Positions 9,405-18,995 of a stretch of 64,000 bases of DNA are shown here, in pieces. The position numbers and the translations under genes were made by a program. Source of the stretch: Leptospira wolbachii serovar Codice str. CDC (GTDB taxonomy: Bacteria; Spirochaetota; Leptospiria; Leptospirales; Leptospiraceae); assembly GCF_000332515.2 (NCBI RefSeq), contig NZ_AOGZ02000014.1:1938001-2002000 (forward strand), written 5' to 3'. Numbering within the stretch: position 1 is the first letter of the stretch; each line of letters begins with the position of its first letter. The notes under the pieces were generated by a model. That model searched no databases. It saw only the letters and a program-made list of their open reading frames with translations, and had not been told where the DNA came from.

Positions 9405-10979
9405 GTGCGGAAATATCTTTCCTTAGTTTTTATCTTTGTAATCCTTCACACTACACTCTTCGCCATTGACAGTGATGCGATGAAGGAAGGCAAAAAAGCT
9501 TTCTCAAAAAAAGCTTATGGCGAAGCGATTAAAAAATTTACAAAACATGCCGACTCACACCCGCAAGACGGTGAAGCCTATATGTATTTGGGGTATATCT
9601 ATGAGTATAAAAAAGATTATCCTAAATCCATTCAAAACTTTAGAAGAGCCGCCGATTTGGATTTGGACAAAGACCAAAGAAAAACAGTCCTTCTGAAACT
9701 CGCACTTTTTTTTAACTACCACCAAGATTGGAATTTATCTGCAACTTATGCGGCTCGTTATTTGAAATATGATTCCAAAAATGAAGAAGTACAAAAGATA
9801 TACAACCGCGCTGTGGGAAACAAAGGAAATCCTTCTTCTACACAAAGTTATTCCCATAATGTCAAAGTAGAATCCAAACCTTCGGAAGCAAAACAGTCGG
9901 ATTCCAAAAAAGATACATCTAAAAAAGTAGAAGAAGTTTCCGATAACGCAGAAGGTACTAAACCAAGCGAGCATTATGAACAAGTTTTAGTAGGCCAACC
10001 AAATTTGGAAGATGTACGTTGGGATTATGTTTTAGCATTGTTTGAAGAAAAAAAATATGATCTAGCTGAAACCAATCTAAAGAATCTGATCGAAAAAAAT
10101 CCATCTCGTTCTAGATACCACTACAAACTTGGGATTGTAAAACTAAGACAAGATGATCCTAAATCGGCAATTGAATCTTTCGAACGTGCCAAAAAGAATC
10201 CTTTTTCCAAAGACACAAATGTATTTTTGTATTATGTTTATCTAAACGAAGGAATCGCCTATCAAAAGTTAGCTGAATTAGATAAGGCAGAAACTTCCTT
10301 CCAACAAGCATACAAACAACTGCAAAAAGACCCGCCCCTTTTAGCATTAGCAAGATTGTACGAACAAAAATCAGATTGGGAAAATTGTATTTCGTCGGCT
10401 GACAAAGCTCTTTCTCTCAATCCAGAACAAATAGAATCCCATATATTTCGTTTTGTTTGTATGTTTGAAGCCGGCAAAAGGACAAAAAAATTCGAAAATA
10501 GTTTTGCTAAGTATTCTGAATTTATTGACTCAAAATATCCTGACTTAACCCAAACTCCAGAAAAATACCAAGTGGGTTTTATTAAACTCGCAAGGCGTTA
10601 TACGGAAACCAATGCATTCGAGAAAGCAGAAACCTATTTTTCATTTTTAGAAAAAGTTCCAGCAAATTTAGAGTCGAGAGAGTTTTTATTCTACCGTGGT
10701 CGGAATTATTTTTATTCGGGAAAGGTAGATGCGGCCATTACTATCTTACAAAAAGTTTCCGGTTCCTCATCAGGATACTATCTGCTTGCCAGATGTTATT
10801 CTAAAAAAGGGGATCTTACAAAAACCAAAGAACAATTTAAGTTAGCTGCAGATTTAAAACCTGAGTATTGGACTTCTGAATCTTTAGAGAAAGATTTTAA
10901 AGATGTTTGGAAAGATGTCAGTTTTCGTGAATTCATTAAAACAAAAGCGGGCACAGTCAGTGCCCAAAGCCTACCTTAA
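9405..10979 (+). CDS. Tetratricopeptide repeat protein with signal peptide
   Basis: The protein of about 524 residues has a cleavable-type signal peptide (YLSLVFIFVILHTTLFA) and then TPR units. An N-terminal block (AYGEAIKKFTKHADSHPQDGEAYMYLGYIYEYKKDYPKSIQNF) is separated from a longer C-terminal block by a low-complexity, lysine- and serine-rich linker (about residues 145-195). TPRs bind proteins; this one is probably periplasmic. The start is uncertain: TTG at 9396 or GTG at 9405, the latter having GGAA just upstream. It follows the GMC gene by about 50 bp and may be co-transcribed. No enzymatic domain is seen. Confidence 0.8.
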   Translation: MRKYLSLVFIFVILHTTLFAIDSDAMKEGKKAFSKKAYGEAIKKFTKHADSHPQDGEAYMYLGYIYEYKKDYPKSIQNFRRAADLDLDKDQRKTVLLKLALFFNYHQDWNLSATYAARYLKYDSKNEEVQKIYNRAVGNKGNPSSTQSYSHNVKVESKPSEAKQSDSKKDTSKKVEEVSDNAEGTKPSEHYEQVLVGQPNLEDVRWDYVLALFEEKKYDLAETNLKNLIEKNPSRSRYHYKLGIVKLRQDDPKSAIESFERAKKNPFSKDTNVFLYYVYLNEGIAYQKLAELDKAETSFQQAYKQLQKDPPLLALARLYEQKSDWENCISSADKALSLNPEQIESHIFRFVCMFEAGKRTKKFENSFAKYSEFIDSKYPDLTQTPEKYQVGFIKLARRYTETNAFEKAETYFSFLEKVPANLESREFLFYRGRNYFYSGKVDAAITILQKVSGSSSGYYLLARCYSKKGDLTKTKEQFKLAADLKPEYWTSESLEKDFKDVWKDVSFREFIKTKAGTVSAQSLP

Positions 10980-11011
10980 TTCCAGGAATCAAACCTAGTT
11001 GTATTAACCAA

Positions 11012-11038
11012 CCTCGGATAAGATTCTCTCGCCCGAGG
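11012..11038. terminator. Weak dyad between convergent genes
   Basis: CCTCGG (11012-11017) and CCGAGG (11033-11038) are perfect inverted repeats with a 15-nt loop. They lie in the 71-bp gap between the convergent TPR and aroD genes. There is no long T-run, so termination is only suggested by position. Confidence 0.3.
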
Positions 11039-11050
11039 ATAGACTACATT

Positions 11051-11767
11051 CTAATCTTCTTTAGAATCTTTTCCGGAGTTAGGACTTTTAAATAAATCGG
11101 CTCTTAGTTTTTTAAAGGTGTCTACTGAGATTTGACCAGGTGCTTTTGCTTCACCCAATGTCATGTAGGTGAAAGATGAGTGAAATTTGTCTCCGAAAAC
11201 TCGAGAGATAATTCCAAGTTCCCCCATACAGATTCCAATCATAGTATTGGATTTGGATAAAAGTTTAATATCATTCAAAAAATCTGCCGTTTCTTCAATG
11301 TCTTCTGGTGTGATGGCAAATTTGAAGATTGGATTTTTCTTTTTTACAGGCTTTGCTTTATTTATGTAATTCGTCATTTCATTGGCAAGGATCGATTTTT
11401 TAAACGAATGGTAGGAATAAATAATCCGATAGTTAAGCGTATCATAATTGCGAAAGATGGTATCTTCGCGATTCAATTCGATATCTAAATAATTTGCATT
11501 ATCATTAAAATCTTTTAGAATTCCTTCTACATCTTCATGGAAGAGTTTTACATAGGAGCGAACACTGCTATCTTCTGCTCTGCGATAAGTAAAAAGCACG
11601 GGAAGACCTAAAGCTTTTAGCTTTTTTTTCATTTCTTTTTGGATGTAGTTTCTGGAAAAAAGATCCAATCGGACTTCGATCACGTCGACTTCCTTTACGT
11701 CTTTTTTTTGTAAGTGACGAAGATCATCTTCACCTACGGAAGCTATGATTTTGTAAGATTCTGGCAT
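11051..11767 (-). CDS. aroD: Type I 3-dehydroquinate dehydratase
   Basis: AroD dehydrates 3-dehydroquinate to 3-dehydroshikimate, the third step of the shikimate pathway. Type I features are all visible: EVRLD at 31-35, FTYRR at 59-63, the catalytic His120 in SYHSF, the Schiff-base Lys149 in IFKFA and the C-terminal AKAPGQIS that closes the active site. The 238-residue length is normal. It is the last gene of the minus-strand operon from 13768, 6 bp after the arabinose-5-phosphate isomerase gene. aroC, a later step of the same pathway, is transcribed divergently at the head of this operon. Confidence 0.93.
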   Translation of the reverse strand: MPESYKIIASVGEDDLRHLQKKDVKEVDVIEVRLDLFSRNYIQKEMKKKLKALGLPVLFTYRRAEDSSVRSYVKLFHEDVEGILKDFNDNANYLDIELNREDTIFRNYDTLNYRIIYSYHSFKKSILANEMTNYINKAKPVKKKNPIFKFAITPEDIEETADFLNDIKLLSKSNTMIGICMGELGIISRVFGDKFHSSFTYMTLGEAKAPGQISVDTFKKLRADLFKSPNSGKDSKED

Positions 11768-11773
11768 TATTTC

Positions 11774-12748
11774 TTATAGTCCTTTTTGTAATAAATCGTG
11801 AAGGGATATCATTCCTACAAATTGGCCCGTTTCATCCACAACGGGAGCAACGGAAATAGGACGATCCCGACCTTCCATTTTAATTAAAACATCATAAGCT
11901 TTTTCTTCAGGTCGAAAACTGCTTGGATTTGCATTCATCATGTCTTTTGCAGTCACAGTTGGTAACAGTGTTTTTTTAGTTAGATACTTTCTGATATCGT
12001 AGTCAGTGATTAGGCCAATGAGTTTTGATTCTGAATCCACAACACCCGTGGCACCAATTCCTTTTTCAGTAATTTCTTTGAGAATGGTTTCAAGATTAGC
12101 ATTTACGGAAATTGACGCGTTTCTTTCTCCTTTTCGCATAACGTCCGATAGGTATAGAGAAAGACGTTTCCCGAGTCGACCTGCTGGATGGTACAAAGCA
12201 AAGTCGTTTGCTTGAAAGTTTTTTAATTCCATCAGTGCTACGGCAATGGCATCTCCGAGAACTAGGGCAATGGTGGTGCTTGATGTGGGTGCCAAATCCA
12301 AGGGACAAGCTTCTTTTAATACAGGAGTGATGATGACAATATCGGAAAGAGCCGCTAACTTTGATTTAGCGTTTGCAGTGATTCCTACAATTTTTGCTCC
12401 AATCTTTCTAAGTGTGGGCAAAATGTAGTTTAGTTCTTCGGATTCTCCACTTTTACCGATAGCAAGGACTACATCATCAGGTCCTACAATCCCTGAGTCA
12501 CCATGTGAGGCATCGGTAGGGTGTAAAAAATAAGCTGAAGTTCCTGTCGAAGAAAGCGTATGTGAAATTTTTTTGGCAATGTCTCCAGACTTACCAACAC
12601 CGGTGACAATGACTTTCCCTGATGAATTTAAAATTAAATCGATACAGTCTTTAACAGATGGATCGAGCTGGTCGCGAAAATGAACCAGAGATGATATTTC
12701 ATCATCGAGCGCTTGTTTTACGATAGATAGTGTATCTTTTTCTTTCAT
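11774..12748 (-). CDS. kdsD: D-arabinose-5-phosphate isomerase (KdsD/KpsF family)
   Basis: The enzyme interconverts ribulose-5-phosphate and arabinose-5-phosphate, the precursor of the LPS sugar Kdo. The N-terminal SIS sugar-isomerase domain spans about residues 35-175, with VTGVGKSGDIAKK, HPTDASHGDSG and IGKSGESEE. Two CBS domains follow at about 205-324. The 324-residue layout is that of KdsD/KpsF. Its ATG overlaps the stop of the NusG-like gene by 4 bp. Placement behind an antiterminator-like gene fits surface polysaccharide synthesis. Whether this is the housekeeping KdsD or a capsule-type KpsF cannot be decided. Confidence 0.93.
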   Translation of the reverse strand: MKEKDTLSIVKQALDDEISSLVHFRDQLDPSVKDCIDLILNSSGKVIVTGVGKSGDIAKKISHTLSSTGTSAYFLHPTDASHGDSGIVGPDDVVLAIGKSGESEELNYILPTLRKIGAKIVGITANAKSKLAALSDIVIITPVLKEACPLDLAPTSSTTIALVLGDAIAVALMELKNFQANDFALYHPAGRLGKRLSLYLSDVMRKGERNASISVNANLETILKEITEKGIGATGVVDSESKLIGLITDYDIRKYLTKKTLLPTVTAKDMMNANPSSFRPEEKAYDVLIKMEGRDRPISVAPVVDETGQFVGMISLHDLLQKGL

Positions 12749-13284
12749 ACGAGTAATTCCTCCCAGGCTAAATCATCCACTTTGATTTCATGAGTAATCG
12801 CAGTGTCAATGCCTGGAAACCTTAGGACCACTAAGGTTTTATTTTTAACTTTTAAAATTTCCAATGTTTTGCCACTAAACGCTCCACTGACAATACGTAC
12901 CAGTTTCCCTTTTTCCAAAACCGATTCTGGTCTTACTTTTAGTGAGTCTGCATATTTCTGGAGGCCTTCTTCCAACAGATCTAATTCCTCTTGTGACACC
13001 GTTGCTGGTTGGCCCTTATGAAATACAAAATGATGGGAACCAGGTAATTGGAGGACTTTATTTTTATCTCTCCAGAAAACAATTTTTACAAAAATATAAG
13101 AAGGGAGTATGGGTGTATGGATCCACTTAAACCTGTCGGTCCATTTTTTTCTTTCTTTGCGAATGGGAACATAGTTTTCTAAAGTATACTTCGTGAGTAA
13201 CTGACTCAGTTTTTTTTCGGCCCTGGGTTTGGTATACACGATGTACCAAGCACTTTCTTCAATTGGGGGATTAGTCTCGGACAT
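12745..13284 (-). CDS. NusG-like transcription antiterminator (RfaH/UpxY-type paralogue)
   Basis: The 179-residue protein has an N-terminal NGN domain, WYIVYTKPRAEKKLSQLL, at about residues 12-29, followed by the VPIRKERKKW and PSYIFVKI strands. A C-terminal KOW-like domain is at about 125-165 (KGKLVRIVSGAFSGKTLEIL). This is NusG architecture, but the divergence and the setting beside a Kdo-precursor gene suggest a specialised RfaH, UpxY or LoaP type factor rather than core NusG, which is usually next to secE/rplK. It overlaps the TonB-like gene by 14 bp and kdsD by 4 bp, so it is translated from the same message. Target operons are unknown. Confidence 0.82.
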   Translation of the reverse strand: MSETNPPIEESAWYIVYTKPRAEKKLSQLLTKYTLENYVPIRKERKKWTDRFKWIHTPILPSYIFVKIVFWRDKNKVLQLPGSHHFVFHKGQPATVSQEELDLLEEGLQKYADSLKVRPESVLEKGKLVRIVSGAFSGKTLEILKVKNKTLVVLRFPGIDTAITHEIKVDDLAWEELLV

Positions 13285-13768
13285 CTAAACGGAACCTAAT
13301 GGGTAGAACAAATTCTTTACCTTTGGAATATTGGAACTGCCAATCGGCTAGCTGCCGACGCACCTGAAAATCAAAGACCGCATACCTACACGCGGTGACC
13401 ACTGCAATTTTTTCTAGAGTACCATCTTCTTTGATGGTGAGTTTATAAATGCAAACATCTTCTAATTTCTGTTCCAAAGCGAGTGCTGGGTAACTCAATC
13501 GGTTTTGGAATTCGGAGATTTCGTCTTCTAAAGTTTTGGTACCTTCCTCATGCGATGGATTTCTAGAGTCAGACTCAAGGAATTTTCCAATTCCAGAAGA
13601 AAATTGTAAATGTATGGTCGATGCGGCCCCACCTTCTTTCCATTTTAAAAATGGCGAATCTATGTCCCTTTGCTGGCTATAGGCAATTAGGGCAAATAGT
13701 AACAAGAGGTGAAATCCAAAAGTTATGACCAGAGCCTTATATTTCTGATCTTCAAAGAGAATGTGCAT
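13271..13768 (-). CDS. TonB-like periplasmic protein with one membrane anchor
   Basis: One N-terminal membrane helix ([20 protein letters not shown], about residues 12-31) is followed by a periplasmic part. The last ~70 residues ([40 protein letters not shown]) have the layout of a TonB C-terminal domain, but the proline-rich linker of classical TonB is missing. It may contact outer-membrane receptors or another envelope partner. The ATG at 13768 is preferred; a TTG at 13837 would add 23 residues and overlap the divergent aroC. It is the first gene of the operon leading to aroD. No ExbB or ExbD is nearby. Confidence 0.65.
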   Translation of the reverse strand: MHILFEDQKYKALVITFGFHLLLLFALIAYSQQRDIDSPFLKWKEGGAASTIHLQFSSGIGKFLESDSRNPSHEEGTKTLEDEISEFQNRLSYPALALEQKLEDVCIYKLTIKEDGTLEKIAVVTACRYAVFDFQVRRQLADWQFQYSKGKEFVLPIRFRLDVRD

Positions 13769-13827
13769 CCCAAGATCATGAAAAACTTTATTGGAGAGAA
13801 TGCAATCTCCATTTTCATTGTCCGTAT

Positions 13828-14964
13828 ATGCCTTCAAGTTGGGGAAAAATTTTTCGAGTATCTACGTTTGGTGAGTCCCACGGAACTTCCGTTGGTGTTG
13901 TTGTGGATGGGGTTCCTGCCGGCCTTCCCTTCCCAGAAGAGGAAATCCAAAAAGATTTAACACGCCGTAGACCCGGCCAAAATGATCTCACCACTCCACG
14001 TGATGAAAAGGATCGGATGGTTGTGGAATCGGGAGTGTTTGAAGGTAAAACTACAGGTAGCCCTATTCTCATGAAGGTGAACAACCAAAACACGATTGGT
14101 AGTGACTACGATGAAATGGCTCACGTGTTTCGGCCTTCGCATGCAGATTATACATATTCAGAAAAGTACGGACATCGTGCCCATGTGGGCGGTGGTAGGT
14201 CTTCGGTTCGAGAGACGATCGGTAGAGTGGCAGCAGCGGGTCTTGCTCGAGTCATCTTAGAACGCGAGTTAGGTATTTCTACAGTTGGTTGGGTAGATGC
14301 CATTGGCCCCATCGATTCTCATATCAGTGAATCGGAATATCCCATTTCAAGGGATGTTGTGGATAAGTTTCCGACAAGATGTCCTAAACAATCGGCCAAT
14401 GATGAAATGGAAACTCTCATTCGCAAACTTCGGGATGAGGGAGATTCTGTGGGTGGGGTTGTAAAAATTGCAGTTCGAAATCTACCTCCAGGCCTCGGAG
14501 ATCCCGTATATGACAAGTTAGATGCAGATTTAGCAAAAGCGATCCTTTCTATTTCTGCTTGTAAGGGATTTGAAGTGGGTTCAGGATTTAGTGGTACTCG
14601 CCAAACAGGCAGCATGCACAATGATGAGTTTTATATAGAAGAAGGAACGGGAAAAGTAAAAACTAGAACTAACAATTCTGGTGGGATCCAAGGTGGGATT
14701 TCCAATGGAATGGATTTGGTAATTCGTGCTGCTTTTAAGCCAACTTCCACCATTAAAAAAGAACAAAGAACCATTAACGATAAAAACGAAGAAACCATTC
14801 TCAAAGCTAAAGGTCGTCATGATCCTTGTGTGTTACCAAGGGCCGTTCCCATTGTGGAAGCTGTGGTAAATCTTGTGCTCGTGGATGCTTACCTTTACCA
14901 AAGAGCATTACAACCGAAATGGTTTATGAAATATGCAAATTTAGATTCTATACCAGAACAATAA
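13828..14964 (+). CDS. aroC: Chorismate synthase
   Basis: AroC converts EPSP to chorismate with reduced FMN, the last shikimate-pathway step. The 378-residue protein begins with the family signature [14 protein letters not shown]. It also has [15 protein letters not shown], a [27 protein letters not shown] segment split by the flavin site, [17 protein letters not shown] and the C-terminal [18 protein letters not shown]. All the expected conserved blocks are present. It is divergent from the TonB-like gene and is followed 16 bp later by a response regulator gene, so the two may share a transcript. Confidence 0.96.
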   Translation: MPSSWGKIFRVSTFGESHGTSVGVVVDGVPAGLPFPEEEIQKDLTRRRPGQNDLTTPRDEKDRMVVESGVFEGKTTGSPILMKVNNQNTIGSDYDEMAHVFRPSHADYTYSEKYGHRAHVGGGRSSVRETIGRVAAAGLARVILERELGISTVGWVDAIGPIDSHISESEYPISRDVVDKFPTRCPKQSANDEMETLIRKLRDEGDSVGGVVKIAVRNLPPGLGDPVYDKLDADLAKAILSISACKGFEVGSGFSGTRQTGSMHNDEFYIEEGTGKVKTRTNNSGGIQGGISNGMDLVIRAAFKPTSTIKKEQRTINDKNEETILKAKGRHDPCVLPRAVPIVEAVVNLVLVDAYLYQRALQPKWFMKYANLDSIPEQ

Positions 14965-14980
14965 AGGAATCCTAATAAAG

Positions 14981-15721
14981 ATGAGCCGACCAAAAGTTTA
15001 CAAAGTCCTCCTCCTCGAAGATGATGAAAGTAGTGCTAAACTATTATTACATACTTTGGAAAGATATAACTTTGACGTCACTCATGTCGTGGATGGAATG
15101 TCTGGGCTTACTAAAATCAGAAACAATAGTTTTGATTTGGTGATTAGCGATGTGAATATGCCATATTTGGATGGGATTAGTTTTTTAGAAAAAGGAAAGG
15201 ATATGTTAAAGATGACGCCGGTCATCATGTTAACTGCGGTAGGTGATAAGGAACAAGTCCGACGAGCTGCTCTTAGTCATGTCACGGCTTATCTTCTTAA
15301 ACCCATTGCTAACCAAGCTCTTTTGGAAAAAATCGCACAAGTATTGCAGCTAAAACCAGAGAACATCATTGATAAAAAGGAATTTCCATTAGTGATCAAT
15401 GTCACTGAACTCTCCATTTCTCAAATGCTTTTGGAAATCAAGGGTTGTCCGGGGAAAAAATCCACAGAAGTGATTTATGATCGGTTTATGTTGACTCTGG
15501 GTGGTCGCGCCACGTTCTCCAATTTGAGAATCAATCTCGATAAGGCCTTCTTTTATGAAACGAAAGCCTTACAGATATTGGATGACCTCGTAGCAAAAAT
15601 TATCAAACACACCAATATTCAGGCTAGTTCCTTATTCTTAGAATCCGAATTCTTTAGCGACAACGTAGTGGATTTACAGCCCTATCGCCACCTTTCCGAT
15701 GTAAATATAATTTCAAAATGA
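14981..15721 (+). CDS. Response regulator with an unrecognised C-terminal domain
   Basis: The N-terminal receiver domain (about residues 6-122) has the acidic pocket DD in LLEDDES, the phospho-acceptor aspartate in ISDVNMPYLDG, a Thr in MLTAVG and the Lys of LLKPI. The remaining ~120 residues (starting FPLVINVTELSISQMLLEIKGCPG) match no DNA-binding or output domain I know and have a mixed alpha/beta look. No kinase is next to it. It sits between aroC and the nuoGI promoter and ends 4 bp before the -35 region of that promoter. Confidence 0.85.
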   Translation: MSRPKVYKVLLLEDDESSAKLLLHTLERYNFDVTHVVDGMSGLTKIRNNSFDLVISDVNMPYLDGISFLEKGKDMLKMTPVIMLTAVGDKEQVRRAALSHVTAYLLKPIANQALLEKIAQVLQLKPENIIDKKEFPLVINVTELSISQMLLEIKGCPGKKSTEVIYDRFMLTLGGRATFSNLRINLDKAFFYETKALQILDDLVAKIIKHTNIQASSLFLESEFFSDNVVDLQPYRHLSDVNIISK

Positions 15722-15725
15722 AGGT

Positions 15726-15754
15726 TTGACAAAAACGTAAGACCTAGGTCTAAT
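15726..15754 (+). promoter_or_regulatory. Near-consensus sigma-70 promoter of nuoG-nuoI
   Basis: TTGACA at 15726-15731 is separated by exactly 17 bp from TCTAAT at 15749-15754. Transcription would begin near 15761. The ribosome-binding AGGGGG at about 15762-15767 and the TTG start at 15776 follow closely, giving a very short leader. A repeated CCTAGG lies in the spacer and again at the start of the leader. Confidence 0.6.
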
Positions 15755-15775
15755 CAAACCTAGGGGGCCAGTTCT

Positions 15776-17210
15776 TTGGTTAAGATAAAGATAGACGGAG
15801 TCGAATACGAAGTCGACGAAAAGAAAAACCTCATCGACGCCACAAAAGAAGTCGGAGTCGAAATCCCTTACTTCTGTTACCACCCAGCACTAAGTATTGT
15901 CGGTATGTGCCGCATGTGTCTCATTGAAATTGAAGGTGTTCCTCGTTTACAAGCTGCTTGTAACACTCCTGTAAAAGAAGGAATGGGGATCATTACCAAA
16001 TCAGATCGAGTGATAGAAGCTCGTGCTGGTACTATGGAATTTCTTCTCGCTAATCACCCGTTAGATTGTCCGGTTTGTGATAAAGCTAGTGAATGTCGTT
16101 TGCAAGATAATGCATTTGGTTCGGGAACTGGTCATTCTCGATTTGAATTTGATAAACGTAATATTCCTCAAGAAGAGATTGGAACCAATCTCATCATCAA
16201 TCATAATCGTTGTATTGTTTGTTATCGTTGTGTTCGTTTTGAAGAAGAAAAGGTTGGAGAATCTAATCTTGGTCTTTTTGAAAGGGGAAATCATTCCATC
16301 ATTGGCCTTGCGAAATCAGAGCCAATCGACCACAACTACCAAGGTGCTTTGGCGGATATCTGTCCCGTAGGAGCACTTCTCAATAATAAAACATTGTTTA
16401 AGTCACGCGTTTGGTGGTACAAATCTCATAAATCAGTTTGCCACGGTTGTTCTACGGGTTGTAATGTAACAACGAACGTACGAGACAATAAAATGTATCG
16501 TTATATGGTACGTGAGAATTACGACCAAGGAATGTTTTTCCTTTGTGATAAAGGTAGATTTGATTTGGATTGGATGAATGAAAATCGTCTGCATAGTTAT
16601 CTAGATCACGGGATTCCTTCCACTTCGAAAGAAGTGATTTCAAAAATTGCCGATAGAATGAAATCTGCGAAGTCCATTGCAGTTCTTGGCGGAGCTCATG
16701 AATCCAATGAAACATTGGAAAAATTAAAAAAAGGTTTTGCACAGATCTCGTCGGAACTTGGTGGAAAGTCCATCCAATGGGAATCACGTGTGATTGAAGC
16801 ACAAAACAAAGATACTGAACAGATAGATTTTTTACTCACAAAAGATAATCATCCGAACACACGCGGAGCAATAGAATTAGGAATCACCACACAATCGGGA
16901 ATTTCTGGAATTATCAGTGCCGTTAAGTCGGGAGTTATTGATTTAGTGATTGTTTTGAAAGAATCTATCCCTGAAGGAATTGATCCGTCCAAAGTGATTG
17001 TTTTTGATACTAATTTGACAGAGGCAGCAAAGAACGCTAGTTTGGCGGCACCGATTCAAATTTTTGCAGAAGCAAGCGGTAGTTTTACCAACAAAAACGG
17101 TCTCAAACAAAACTTTGAACAGTCTATGAATGCTATCAAAGGATTGTCAACATCGGCAGGAGTTGTCGAATTGATCTTTCAAAAACTGACCGAAAGAATG
17201 GAGGCATCCG

Positions 17211-17224
<14 letters not shown>
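15776..17224 (+). CDS. nuoG: NADH-quinone oxidoreductase subunit G-like iron-sulfur protein, short form
   Basis: NuoG carries several iron-sulfur clusters of respiratory complex I. The 2Fe-2S ferredoxin ligands are Cys34, 45, 48 and 62. His94, Cys98, 101 and 107 form the HxxxCxxC set. Cys146, 149, 152 and 196 bind the next 4Fe-4S cluster. Cys222, 225, 229 and 257 match the extra N7-type cluster. After that the protein soon ends: at 482 residues it lacks most of the large molybdopterin-like domain of usual NuoG. The TTG start follows a strong AGGGGG. It overlaps nuoI by 14 bp; the remaining nuo genes are not in the window. Confidence 0.87.
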
Positions 17225-17738
<514 letters not shown>

Positions 17739-17786
17739 TTTTATTCTGCCATTTCTACTCTATTCCCCGGTAGATGTTTCCTATAG

Positions 17787-17810
17787 GAAACCGCCGGGTT
17801 TCTTTTTTTT
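17787..17810 (+). terminator. Intrinsic terminator of nuoG-nuoI
   Basis: GAAACC (17787-17792) pairs with GGTTTC (17797-17802) around a GCCG loop and is followed by eight T (17803-17810). Orientation and position fit termination of the nuoGI transcript. Confidence 0.85.
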
Positions 17811-17843
17811 AATTCTGCTTACTGATTTAATCTCATACAATTT

Positions 17844-18923
17844 GTGAATTTAACTCCTTTGTATTTAAAACATATAAATAGTATTTCTTATATAAAATTC
17901 GCAAACATTTTTAATGTAACGAAGTACTCTAAAAATTTTGTTTGTATTTTTGTTTGGTTGGTACTATTTGGATTTCCTTTTGCACTTTCGGCAGAGACCA
18001 CCATCATCGAAAACGAAGAAGATGAAAAACGTGTTTTAGAAAATCATGCCTTTGAGAAGTTACGATTTGGTCTCGCCAATCATATTCATTATTACAAAGT
18101 AAAAAAAACCAAAAACACTGTGGTGGAACAAAGATCAGGTCGTAAACGATTGTACGACCACAATTTGATTCTTCGTTCTATCTTTCGAAATCGAATTTTA
18201 CACCATGAGTATGGTTCCATTGGACGTTTGTTAGATGGTGCGAGTTTTATTGATTTTGGAAGTGCCATTCTTTATGAAGAAGGTGCTGTTACAGTGCGAG
18301 ATTTGTATGAGGATCAGTTCCTCTCTCGTTATATCAAAAAAATTGTCGCCACTGATATTAATGACCCGGAATACGATCACACTCGTTATATAGAAATTCA
18401 TATAACGGAAAGGGATCCTTTTCCCTTTGCCTTCAACGAAATTCCCTACCGCCTGGATGACCCAGAATACATTCGGGTCCTCACAAGGATCTACACTCCG
18501 AATGAATTTTCACCGGTGATTTTTCGTAGTACCAATTCTGGGCCTGACTTGTTTTATACGGTGGAAGAGATGCGGGAACATTTCCGTTCGGTTCTGGATG
18601 CGAACCCGCACCGAACCATTCTGTACTTCTTCAATCGTTACATTTTCTTCCGAACTCCTTGTGAATCCAAATTTCAACTCCTCGGAACCATCGATGAAAA
18701 GGTGGGAGTGAACCATAGTTTCAGCGCTTGGCGCTATGTGGACTGGAACAAACGGGAGTTTTCGGAAGCCATTGATCCCAACTTTCGGTACATTCGAATC
18801 GCAGAAGAACGAAATGAAAGCAAAGCAGATCGCTTGGATTCCCTAATTTCGAGCTACAACTGCCAAATCCGAGCGAAAATAAACCACTACCGTCACAAAA
18901 TCATGAAAACTATGACGAAATGA
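17844..18923 (+). CDS. Exported protein with a methyltransferase-like segment, function unknown
   Basis: The 359-residue protein has an N-terminal hydrophobic segment (FVCIFVWLVLFGFPFALSA, about residues 32-50) that looks like a signal peptide with a long N-region. The body contains RLLDGASFIDFGSAILYEEG and, later, KKIVATDINDPEYD, which resemble motifs I and II of class I SAM-dependent methyltransferases, though spacing and glycines are not ideal. An export signal on a SAM enzyme would be odd, so the resemblance may be structural only. The GTG start is the first possible one; a later start could remove part of the leader. It stands alone between the nuoGI terminator and the thiolase gene. Confidence 0.6.
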   Translation: MNLTPLYLKHINSISYIKFANIFNVTKYSKNFVCIFVWLVLFGFPFALSAETTIIENEEDEKRVLENHAFEKLRFGLANHIHYYKVKKTKNTVVEQRSGRKRLYDHNLILRSIFRNRILHHEYGSIGRLLDGASFIDFGSAILYEEGAVTVRDLYEDQFLSRYIKKIVATDINDPEYDHTRYIEIHITERDPFPFAFNEIPYRLDDPEYIRVLTRIYTPNEFSPVIFRSTNSGPDLFYTVEEMREHFRSVLDANPHRTILYFFNRYIFFRTPCESKFQLLGTIDEKVGVNHSFSAWRYVDWNKREFSEAIDPNFRYIRIAEERNESKADRLDSLISSYNCQIRAKINHYRHKIMKTMTK

Positions 18924-18995
18924 TGATTTTTTTACTTTTCTTGTGGAGCGAACTCTGTACGTTTTTCCTAGAAACACCCAGAGAGAGGTAAACCC

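Noticed and set aside
13768..13837. Longer TonB-like protein from TTG 13837
   Set aside because: No ribosome-binding site; the extra residues are polar and the frame would overlap aroC. The ATG at 13768 places the membrane helix near the N-terminus.
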